A stretch of DNA of 64,000 nt from Acholeplasmataceae bacterium (GTDB taxonomy: Bacteria; Bacillota_I; Bacilli_A; Acholeplasmatales; Acholeplasmataceae). Within the stretch, counting starts at the first letter, position 1; the number at the start of each line of letters is the position of its first letter. A program made the translations under genes and the position numbers. Of the stretch, positions 45,032 through 52,577 are shown piece by piece. The notes under the pieces were generated by a model. The model made no database searches, had not been told where the DNA came from, and saw nothing but the letters and a program-made list of their open reading frames with translations. The stretch lies in NCBI GenBank assembly GCA_030603805.1, contig JAUVXD010000005.1:1-64000 (forward strand), given 5' to 3'.

Positions 45032-46252
45032 TTAGAGTTGGCTTCCCAGTGATAACATTGGTAACATTAATGCAATTAGCATCAAACCAACAATCAGATA
45101 AACGACGAGCATTAAAACTGGTTGTAATGCGTTTTTAATTTGTTCGACTCTCACTTCTGTGACGCCATTATAATAGGTAGAAAGGTTATCCATGAGTTTA
45201 GGAATATCGCCACTTCTTTCACCGGTAGCAATCATCTTAGACATTATCGGATCAATATAAGGACTTTCTTCAAAAGACTTTGAAAATGGTTTCCCATCTT
45301 CAATATATTTTATGGTTTTCCCTATGAGTTCTTTGTAGACAACGTTGCTAATAACGTTTTCTGTTGTCACTAAAGCATCCATGGAATTAATACCCTTACC
45401 CATCATTTGTGATAAAGCGTTTGCAATTAAGACTTGGTTATTCATTTGAATCAGTTCTCCAAAAACGGGTATTTTAAGCAGAAACTTGCTTAAGCCTTCA
45501 TGAAATGGAGGACTGAACTTATTTAAGCCGCTTATGACAAAAACAATCGCAAAGATGCTACCAAAAATATAGAGTGCATTTTCTGCCATGAACTCCCCTG
45601 CATTGATGAAAAATGCAGTAATTGCTGGAAGCTGAGCATCCCCAAAGGCTGCAAATAAACTGGTAATATTCGGGAAAACGAATATGAGCATCCCTGCAGC
45701 AATCCCTAATGCAACAATCAAATAAATCACTGGCATTCTGATTGCTGATTTAATTTGAGCACTCACCTTGAGTGAATTTTCATAATAATTCGCCATTCTT
45801 AAGACTGTATCTGCTAAGTCTCCTGAAATCTCTCCAATTTCTATCATTTGAATGAGTAGTTTTGGAAACTCTTTAGGTCGATAGGATAATGCCTTTGAAA
45901 ATGAGAATCCATTATAAATTTGTTGATATAATTCAAAATATATTTTTCTTAATTGTCTATTTTCTTGCTGGAGTGATAAAAGTTCAAGCGAAGGGAGTAA
46001 TTTGATCCCTGCTTTAAGGAGTGCACCAAGTTGTTTTAGGAAGAAAACCAAATCTTTAGGTTTTAAGAGTGCACCAATCGTAATGGCATCCAATTTCGCT
46101 AATATATTCGTATATTCTGTAAGTTTAATCACTTCATAGTTCTTAGCATTTAAAAACTTAATACAAACCTGACGATTTAAGGCTTCAATTCTTCCCTTAA
46201 CAAGTTTTTTATCTGCAGTGTATGCAGTATACCTATAGTTTCTAAGTTCCAT
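45032..46252 (-). CDS. pilC: Type IV pilus/T2SS platform protein PilC (GspF family)
   Basis: The 406-residue inner-membrane platform protein works with PilB to extract and polymerise pilins. It contains two GspF repeats (about 70-190 and 270-395), each followed by membrane helices: FFLKQLGALLKAGIKLLPSLELL and NQVLIANALSQMMGKGINSMDAL. The ATG follows AAGGTGAG. It starts 9 bp after pilB. Confidence 0.94.
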   Translation of the reverse strand: MELRNYRYTAYTADKKLVKGRIEALNRQVCIKFLNAKNYEVIKLTEYTNILAKLDAITIGALLKPKDLVFFLKQLGALLKAGIKLLPSLELLSLQQENRQLRKIYFELYQQIYNGFSFSKALSYRPKEFPKLLIQMIEIGEISGDLADTVLRMANYYENSLKVSAQIKSAIRMPVIYLIVALGIAAGMLIFVFPNITSLFAAFGDAQLPAITAFFINAGEFMAENALYIFGSIFAIVFVISGLNKFSPPFHEGLSKFLLKIPVFGELIQMNNQVLIANALSQMMGKGINSMDALVTTENVISNVVYKELIGKTIKYIEDGKPFSKSFEESPYIDPIMSKMIATGERSGDIPKLMDNLSTYYNGVTEVRVEQIKNALQPVLMLVVYLIVGLMLIALMLPMLSLGSQL

Positions 46253-46261
46253 CGTCTCACC

Positions 46262-47917
46262 TTAATCCTGTGTGACTTTTAAAACTTCTTCTAATGTGGT
46301 AATCCCTTGCTGAACTTTCTTTAAACCTGCTTGAAGCAAGGTTGTCATGCCTTGTCTTTTCGCTTCTTTTTCTAAATCTTGAAGGGGTGCATTTTGTGCA
46401 ATGAGTTTCTGCATGACGCTATTGATGGGAAGTATTTCAAAAATACCCACACGTCCGACATAACCTTTATAATTACAAGAAGGACATCCTCTTGAGCGTT
46501 TGACTTTTGCATCTTCAATCAAATATTTCTTAAATAAAGCAACTTCAGTTGGTGATGGTTCATCATCATAGCTGCATTGACTACATAATCTTCTGACCAA
46601 ACGTTGTGCAATCACTCCAGTTAATGAGGATGCGAGTAAGAAAGGTTCAATTTCCATATCGAGTAGACGCATCACCGTTTTAACAGCATCATTGGTATGA
46701 ATCGTAGATAAGACTAAATGTCCAGTTAGGGATGCACGAATTGCAATCTCTGCTGTTTCAACGTCTCTAATTTCACCAATCATGACGATATTGGGGTCTT
46801 GTCTTAAAATCGATCTTAATGCATTGGCAAACGTTAAGTTGACTTCTGGATGTACTTGAATTTGATTAATTCCAGGTACTTTAATTTCGACTGGATCTTC
46901 AACTGTCATAATATTAACGCCTGGACTATTGAGTTCATGTAAACAAGAATAAAGTGTTGTTGTTTTACCAGAACCTGTGGGTCCAGAAACTAAAACGATG
47001 CCATTTGGACGATTAATCATCTCTCTAACGATTTTTTCATCTTTATCTTCTAAACCAATGGCCTTAATCTTACTCATAGAGCCAGATAAGTCCAAGATAC
47101 GCATGACGACTTTTTCACCTCTTACCGTAGGTAGTGTTGAAATACGTAGGTCGATTGACTTATCTTGAATCATGGTTTGAATTCGGCCATCTTGAGGAAC
47201 TCTAGTCTCTGTAATATCCATACCAGACATAACTTTAATTCTTGAAATCATTTGGGAATGAATTTTAATTGGAAATTCTCTCACCACATCTAAAACACCA
47301 TCGATACGATAGCGGACAAGGACTTTGTCATCGAGTGGATCAATATGAATATCGGATGCTCTTTGAAAAACTGCAGATGCTAATACTTGGTTTACCAGTT
47401 TGACCATCGGTGTATCTTCATAGTCATCTTCTTCCTCTTCAACAGACTCACTGATGACATTTTGCTTAACACCTAAAGCTTCTAAAGTTCTTGTAAATCC
47501 ATAATATTTTTCTATTTGTGAGATAATTTCATTTTTGGGAGCCGAGTAGGGCTTTGGACGATACCCAGTCATCATTCTTATTTCTTCAAATGTGCCAAAA
47601 TCAAGTGGATCAGAGGTTGCAAACGCAATCTTTGTATCTTCAATTCTTAAAGGAATGATTCCTGTTCTTCTACAAAACTGCTCATCAATCATTTGAAGGA
47701 CTTGTTCATCAATGTTATAGTTTCCAAGAGATATTCTTCTAACCCCTGTTGGCCCTTCTAAAGCTTGTAAGACTTGAGCTTCAGTTGTAAATTCTAAACG
47801 CACAAGGGTTTCACCAAGTCGTTCAGATTTTTTTTGTTTTTTTAAGGCTTCATGAAGTTGTGCATCAGAGATGACACCAGCTGAAATGAGTAAATCACCT
47901 AAACGTTTGAGTGCCAT
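46262..47917 (-). CDS. pilB: Type IV pilus assembly ATPase PilB (GspE family)
   Basis: The 551-residue hexameric ATPase powers pilus assembly. It has a full N-terminal MshEN-type domain (1-150), Walker A GPTGSGKTT at 312-320, the Asp-box and RIDGVLDVV region, Walker B GEIRDVETAEIA, and a zinc motif CSQC...CPSC. This length matches PilB/GspE rather than the short ComGA. The start is the ATG at 47915-47917, overlapping the upstream TGA. No PilT is seen nearby. Confidence 0.95.
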   Translation of the reverse strand: MALKRLGDLLISAGVISDAQLHEALKKQKKSERLGETLVRLEFTTEAQVLQALEGPTGVRRISLGNYNIDEQVLQMIDEQFCRRTGIIPLRIEDTKIAFATSDPLDFGTFEEIRMMTGYRPKPYSAPKNEIISQIEKYYGFTRTLEALGVKQNVISESVEEEEDDYEDTPMVKLVNQVLASAVFQRASDIHIDPLDDKVLVRYRIDGVLDVVREFPIKIHSQMISRIKVMSGMDITETRVPQDGRIQTMIQDKSIDLRISTLPTVRGEKVVMRILDLSGSMSKIKAIGLEDKDEKIVREMINRPNGIVLVSGPTGSGKTTTLYSCLHELNSPGVNIMTVEDPVEIKVPGINQIQVHPEVNLTFANALRSILRQDPNIVMIGEIRDVETAEIAIRASLTGHLVLSTIHTNDAVKTVMRLLDMEIEPFLLASSLTGVIAQRLVRRLCSQCSYDDEPSPTEVALFKKYLIEDAKVKRSRGCPSCNYKGYVGRVGIFEILPINSVMQKLIAQNAPLQDLEKEAKRQGMTTLLQAGLKKVQQGITTLEEVLKVTQD

Positions 47918-47918
47918 A

Positions 47919-49115
47919 TCAATCACCTACCTTGGGAACAACATGTTGATAATATATTTCATTAATCGGTAAATATTGCTCGCTAAAGACTCTAATCACA
48001 ACAGGGTCTTCTCCAAGAACTGTCATGGTTCTATTAAAGAAGAGGACACTACCTAAAACACCTGCTTGATGAAGGAGTTGGTAAGTCATTTCTGTATCTG
48101 TTTCAGTGATGATGACACCTGGTGTGTTTTCATCAAGTGTATTGAGTGGCAAATAGATGGTTTGATAAGGAATCGCAATCTTAACTTCTGTATCAAAACT
48201 ATAGGTGGTAATGGTTGGGTAGCCAATCAGTTTAAAGGTAAGCGATGTGTCACTTGTTCTTTCAATCACAAATTTTAAATCTTGTTGACTTTGATTAAAG
48301 AAGGTAAGATCAAACTGATTAACTCTTAAAATCCTAACATTCATCCCATAATTTGCCCAAGTTGGTAAAGTTAAATTTTGCTCAAATAAGAATCCATTGA
48401 AATTCACCTTACCTGAGACACCAAGTAAACCGGATGCAATGATACTCATTTGAGTGTTTGTTAAAGGTAATGAGCTAAGTTCACTTAATAGAGAAAACCG
48501 CTTATTTTGTAAAATGATTAATTCACTACCATATTGCATAATTTGATCGGCATCTAGAATTGAAATATTGATCAATGTTGTTTGATCGATGACTGATTCC
48601 TGATAAGTGGATACGACATAATGAGACATTGAATAGACTTTTCTGCTATAAAGCTCATTGATATCTGAAAGTAAATCTTCAATCAGTTTTTCTTTTAGTA
48701 TGACTGACTGGTTACCCGCAGTTAATAGATTTGCAATCTCTAAAACTAGTAGGTCTTGGTTTTCTGGTGATATGGAAAAAACAGCTTTATTTCTTCGGTC
48801 TCTTTGGATTTGGTTTAAGGTTTCTTGAAGATTAAACTCAAAAAAGGACATATCAACTTGGTATGCATACTCTTGAAATGTCACTTGATAATTGGCAGAG
48901 TTCTTCCAAACAGTTACTTCTAGATTTAAAGTATCTGCATATTCAGATGTTTCTTTATTGCCTAAATAGATAAAACCGACTGAGGTTTGATCGACTTTTG
49001 TTTGATTTTGAAAAACGATAAACATGATGGATGCAAACAGCAAGGAAGAAAGAAGTGCCGAAAGTGTAATGACAAGATATAAGTTTCTTTTTATCCAGCT
49101 TGGGTTAACGTTCAT
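47919..49115 (-). CDS. Unknown bitopic protein of the pilus locus
   Basis: I do not recognise this 398-residue protein. It has a short cytoplasmic N-terminus, one membrane helix (about 12-35) and a long extracellular part of about 360 residues rich in beta-strand-like segments and Ser/Thr/Asn. It has no prepilin motif. It lies between the minor prepilins and pilB, with the pilB start overlapping its TGA. Position suggests a pilus alignment, priming or surface-attachment factor. That is inference. Confidence 0.75.
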   Translation of the reverse strand: MNVNPSWIKRNLYLVITLSALLSSLLFASIMFIVFQNQTKVDQTSVGFIYLGNKETSEYADTLNLEVTVWKNSANYQVTFQEYAYQVDMSFFEFNLQETLNQIQRDRRNKAVFSISPENQDLLVLEIANLLTAGNQSVILKEKLIEDLLSDINELYSRKVYSMSHYVVSTYQESVIDQTTLINISILDADQIMQYGSELIILQNKRFSLLSELSSLPLTNTQMSIIASGLLGVSGKVNFNGFLFEQNLTLPTWANYGMNVRILRVNQFDLTFFNQSQQDLKFVIERTSDTSLTFKLIGYPTITTYSFDTEVKIAIPYQTIYLPLNTLDENTPGVIITETDTEMTYQLLHQAGVLGSVLFFNRTMTVLGEDPVVIRVFSEQYLPINEIYYQHVVPKVGD

Positions 49116-49201
49116 ATTTTGGACCTCTGTTTTCCATTTTTCTTATTCTTATTATATCAAACTAAAGTATATAGGAAATTAATTTAATGATTTCTTAAGC
49201 T

Positions 49202-49690
49202 TTATGCATAGCTGATGACAAGAAATGACACAACAAATGTATAATCTTCTGTTCCTGTTGTGATAACATACGTCATTTTAACAGTTTTCAAAGCATTGTT
49301 ATCCGATGTGGTAATAGAAAAATCAATGGACTTAAAGCTGTGATTGATGAGTTCAAATTCTTCAGCTTGAAAGTTTTCTTCAATTTCAAGGCGATAAGTA
49401 TCACCATCTGCTATTTTTCTAATAATAAAGACGTCTAAATCATTTGAAAAAATAAGTGTATCTTCATTAACATTTAAAACTACACCTTCTGGTTCAAATT
49501 GATTGAGTCTTGTGAGCAGTGTCGTTGTGAGGAGCACGCCTTGGCTATTGGCGGAACCTGATGAATAAATTGCATTTAAACTTGCAACAAATGAGATAAA
49601 GATGGTTGCAATCAATGCTGTTGCAATACCACCAATCGCAACCGCACCAATCAATTCAACCAGTGTGACACCTTGCTTGTTATTAAACAT
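49202..49690 (-). CDS. Minor prepilin (GspJ/ComGF-like)
   Basis: This prepilin has the leader MFNNKQG, cleavage after Gly7 and mature VTLVELIGAVAIGGIATALI with Glu5. The head of about 130 residues is beta-rich. The preferred start is the ATG at 49688-49690, 8 bp after GGAGG; it overlaps the previous gene's stop. Assignment to the GspJ/ComGF group rests on size and order only. Minor pilins usually prime assembly at the tip. Confidence 0.85.
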   Translation of the reverse strand: MFNNKQGVTLVELIGAVAIGGIATALIATIFISFVASLNAIYSSGSANSQGVLLTTTLLTRLNQFEPEGVVLNVNEDTLIFSNDLDVFIIRKIADGDTYRLEIEENFQAEEFELINHSFKSIDFSITTSDNNALKTVKMTYVITTGTEDYTFVVSFLVISYA

Positions 49691-50144
49691 TGACAAATGC
49701 CTCCACTGAAGTCATTCGATGACTAAAATAGTTAATTGTAATCGTGACTTTGATAATGGATTGTGCATTGATAGGTTTAACAACTGAAATGAAAATATTC
49801 TCATGGTTGTATGTTCTTCCCCCTATTGGTGGTTGGGAGAATAGGTTTGTACAAAAATCATGATCAAAATAGGTTCCACATGTATTGGGTAGTAAGTCTC
49901 TTGAAACCCCAGATGCATAACCTTCCATGAATGATTTTAGGTCAGCACTATGGGCATCATCTGTCATGTAGGTTGTAACATAGTTAGAAAGCATAATCGC
50001 TACTTGTGATGCAATAAGATACTCTTCAGTGGCCTTCGATTGTGTTCTTGAGTTAATCAAAATCGTCATGGTACCTACCATGACAAATGAAAGGATTAAT
50101 ATGCCTGCAAGTGCTTCAATAATTGTTAGACCCTTATGATTCAT
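49683..50144 (-). CDS. Minor prepilin (PilV/GspI-like)
   Basis: The short leader MNHKG is followed by mature LTIIEALAGILILSFVMVGT with Glu5, the pattern of PilV/GspI minor pilins. The head contains two cysteines (CGTYFDHDFC) that could form a disulfide. The ATG at 50142-50144 follows GGTGGTGAG. It is the first gene of the leftward pilus operon, with a perfect TATAAT at 50175-50180. Confidence 0.85.
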   Translation of the reverse strand: MNHKGLTIIEALAGILILSFVMVGTMTILINSRTQSKATEEYLIASQVAIMLSNYVTTYMTDDAHSADLKSFMEGYASGVSRDLLPNTCGTYFDHDFCTNLFSQPPIGGRTYNHENIFISVVKPINAQSIIKVTITINYFSHRMTSVEAFVNV

Positions 50145-50174
50145 GATTCTACTCACCACCATCTATTTGAACAA

Positions 50175-50180
50175 ATTATA
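50175..50180 (-). promoter_or_regulatory. -10 element of the pilus operon
   Basis: A perfect TATAAT on the minus strand lies 30 bp before the first minor-prepilin gene; no clear -35 is seen. The divergent gene at 50315 is preceded by TAAAAT at about 50283-50288, so the 170-bp gap holds back-to-back promoters. Confidence 0.5.
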
Positions 50181-50314
50181 CAATATTTAGGCTAAAAAAT
50201 CATAAAATTGTCTTGATTTTATGTGATTTACCCGGTTCTTAATGCATCTAATGGTGCAAATGATTTCTTTTTAAAATTTGTGATAAAATGAAAATAAGAG
50301 AGGAGGTGCCAAAA

Positions 50315-51475
50315 GTGAAGGATATCATCAATAACAAATCTGGAATATCACTGATGACTGTTTTAGGTGTTGTCGCTTTTTGGCTTGTTTCACTTTCAAC
50401 TGTCTTGGTTTTTGTGTTTAACGATTCCTCTTCTGTCAATCGTAATATCGAATATGAAAAAGAGTATGCTGAAGCAGTAAGTGTCATTCATGCTGCATAT
50501 CAGGTCATTGGTCCTGCACTCATTGCAGGAACCTATGATTACCAAGCGTCATTTTGGGTGAATTTTCATGAATCATTAAACATTACAGTAACAAAAAATG
50601 GTGACTTCTATGTTTTATCAAGACAAGTTGGTTTAAGAAGTTATTCTGGAGCTCTTGGCATTTCAGGTTCAATGATTGAATTGATTCCTGTACTCGATCC
50701 AAATGCACCCATTGATGAAGTCATGTTTCAAGCAGACAATATCTTAAATAGTTATCTAAATTTTTCTGGTGTCGCAGATCAAAACTTAAATTTTAGCAAT
50801 TTGGGTCAACTCGCCAATATGAATTATGATTTTACAGTATCAAATGTTGGTGAGTTATCTTTAGATTTAACAGGAAGTACTTATTCAACAGGTAGCCTCA
50901 ACTTAGGCGGAAATTCAGTAACTCATCTTGATACGAATGGTAATATGTTATTTGTGGATGGTAATTTAGATATTAATAATAATGTCCACAATAGTTTTTA
51001 TATGGATGGTGTGGTTGTTGTTAATGGCAACATGAATATTCCAAATAATGTTAAGTTATCTGGTGTTGTCATCGTTAAAGGTGATTTAACCATTCAAAAT
51101 GGTGTTAATGTTGAAGGCTTGCTAATTGTTAATGGTAAGACGACAATGGGTAATAGTGTCAACTTTGGTACACAACAAAATCCATCTTTCCTATTTTCAA
51201 AGGGACAAATTCAAGTTCAAGGTAGCTTTGATCTTTATGGTTTCTTATTTTCTGAAGGCTCAATCACGATTGGTAATGGTCAAGGCAATAAGTCCAATAA
51301 ACTAATTGGTGGCATCTACTCCTTCCACTCAGTGCCAACGATAGGATTCCACTATGGTCCAATTCAAATTCTAGATATCTCAGTGTTAAAAGACCAGGAA
51401 TATATTGATTTTTTAACTAGTGAAACTTCTGGTGGGGGATCCAATTTGGTTGTTACACAACCTAAAGTAAATTAA
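50315..51475 (+). CDS. Prepilin-like protein with beta-helical repeat domain
   Basis: The 386-residue product starts MKDIINNKSG, then ISLMTVLGVVAFWLVSLSTV, resembling a prepilin leader and helix but with Thr rather than Glu at position 5, as in GspK/PilX-type minor pilins. After a head of about 170 residues come 18-residue repeats at about 209-286 (GNMNIP, GDLTIQ and GKTTMG rungs) typical of a right-handed beta-helix or bactofilin-like fold. The start is the GTG at 50315, 6 bp after AGGAGGTG. It diverges from the pilus operon, so a pilus-tip or surface role is inferred. Confidence 0.75.
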   Translation: MKDIINNKSGISLMTVLGVVAFWLVSLSTVLVFVFNDSSSVNRNIEYEKEYAEAVSVIHAAYQVIGPALIAGTYDYQASFWVNFHESLNITVTKNGDFYVLSRQVGLRSYSGALGISGSMIELIPVLDPNAPIDEVMFQADNILNSYLNFSGVADQNLNFSNLGQLANMNYDFTVSNVGELSLDLTGSTYSTGSLNLGGNSVTHLDTNGNMLFVDGNLDINNNVHNSFYMDGVVVVNGNMNIPNNVKLSGVVIVKGDLTIQNGVNVEGLLIVNGKTTMGNSVNFGTQQNPSFLFSKGQIQVQGSFDLYGFLFSEGSITIGNGQGNKSNKLIGGIYSFHSVPTIGFHYGPIQILDISVLKDQEYIDFLTSETSGGGSNLVVTQPKVN

Positions 51476-51476
51476 G

Positions 51477-51504
51477 AATTGGACTCTTGAATGAGTCCAA
51501 TTTT
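51477..51504 (+). terminator. Intrinsic terminator after the beta-helix gene
   Basis: The stem TTGGACTC/GAGTCCAA (51479-51486 with 51493-51500) is followed by TTTTA. Confidence 0.8.
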
Positions 51505-51534
51505 ATCTAAATATCACAGCATGAGGAGAATTAA

Positions 51535-52350
51535 ATGAGAAAGCTAATTGCATTAGACTTAGATGGCACCACGCTTAATAAACAAGGTGAAATCACAGAA
51601 AAGACAAAAAAAGTTGTTAAGAAACTTAGAGAATTAGGACATATCATTGTACTTGCTACAGGTAGACCTTTTAGTGGAGCTTATCCGAAATATCAAGAGC
51701 TTGAATTAGATACACCCCTAGTTACAGATAATGGGGGTTCAATTGAAAATCCTGTGGATAAAACTTTTGCAAGACAAAAGACTTATATTCCACTTGAGAT
51801 GATGCATCAAATTTTTAGACATGCTAAAAGTTATACTGTGACTTCATTTTTTTGTATTGATGATATGACATATGCTTATCAATATGATCCGAAACTAGAA
51901 GCTTTTTTTAGTGGAGTCAATGGTGATAAGATAATAGAAGGTGAACATACCGATTTTCTGGTAGAAGCAACCGGTTTAGTTTACATCATTCAAGAAGATG
52001 CGATGCATGATTTTGAAACGTATATTAGAGATACTTTTGGTCACACTTTAACACATCGTTTGTGGGGTACAGAAAATGGTACTGCTGTTTATGAAGTTTA
52101 TTTAAAGCATATTTCTAAAGCATCTGCCATTAAGTATTTGCTTGAATATTATGGAATTAGTCCAAAGGATTGGATTGCTCTAGGTGATGGTGTCAATGAT
52201 GTTGAAATGATCAGGGATGCGAATCACGGGGTTGCAATGAAAAATGCAACTGCTGAAGTGAAAGCAGTCGCAAGAGATATCACAAAGTTTGATCATGATG
52301 AAGAAGGCGTAGCACGCTATCTCAAACATTATTTTGATTTAACCTTATAG
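51535..52350 (+). CDS. Cof-type HAD family phosphatase
   Basis: The 271-residue cytoplasmic haloacid-dehalogenase-type phosphatase of the Cof/YidA subgroup has motif I DLDGTTL (8-14), motif II VLATGRP, and motif IV GDGVNDVEMI with GVAMKNA. The large cap between them is of the C2B type. Such enzymes hydrolyse sugar phosphates and other small phosphates; the substrate is not predictable. The ATG follows GAGGAG. Confidence 0.93.
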   Translation: MRKLIALDLDGTTLNKQGEITEKTKKVVKKLRELGHIIVLATGRPFSGAYPKYQELELDTPLVTDNGGSIENPVDKTFARQKTYIPLEMMHQIFRHAKSYTVTSFFCIDDMTYAYQYDPKLEAFFSGVNGDKIIEGEHTDFLVEATGLVYIIQEDAMHDFETYIRDTFGHTLTHRLWGTENGTAVYEVYLKHISKASAIKYLLEYYGISPKDWIALGDGVNDVEMIRDANHGVAMKNATAEVKAVARDITKFDHDEEGVARYLKHYFDLTL

Positions 52351-52357
52351 TAGTTTA

Positions 52358-52383
52358 GAGACGACCGTGTCGTCTCTTTTTTT
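52358..52383 (+). terminator. Intrinsic terminator of the HAD gene
   Basis: The perfect stem GAGACGAC/GTCGTCTC (52358-52365 with 52369-52376) with a 3-nt loop is followed by seven T. Confidence 0.9.
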
Positions 52384-52391
52384 ATCCTAAC

Positions 52392-52440
52392 AAAAAAGAC
52401 TGATGCTTGCTTACTATTGTAGACAAGAAGTCAGTCTTTA
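52392..52440 (-). terminator. Terminator downstream of tRNA-Arg
   Basis: On the minus strand, AAGACTGA (52431-52438) pairs with TCAGTCTT (52396-52403) across a partly structured loop and is followed by TTTTTTG. It lies just past the tRNA 3' end. Confidence 0.65.
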
Positions 52441-52450
52441 TGGTTTAATG

Positions 52451-52527
52451 TGGCGTTGCAAGAGGGATTCGAACCCCCGACCGACGGCTTAGAAGGCCGT
52501 TGCTCTGTCCAGCTGAGCTATTGCAAC
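52451..52527 (-). tRNA. tRNA-Arg (anticodon TCT)
   Basis: The minus strand folds as a full cloverleaf: acceptor GTTGCAA/TTGCAAC, D-arm GCTCAGCTGGACAGAGC, anticodon stem ACGGC/GCCGT around the loop CTTCTAA (anticodon TCT, reading AGA), and T-arm GGGGG-TTCGAAT-CCCTC. CCA is encoded at the 3' end. Length is 77 nt. Confidence 0.97.
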
Positions 52528-52577
52528 ACATAGTCGGCATTGACTATTATAACGCAATCAATGCCGAATGTAAAGTA

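Noticed and set aside
43678-50144. Calling the pilus locus a comG competence operon
   Set aside because: PilB is longer than ComGA, PilM/N/O-like proteins are present, and no comEA/comEC or comFA is seen here; DNA uptake cannot be excluded but is not shown.
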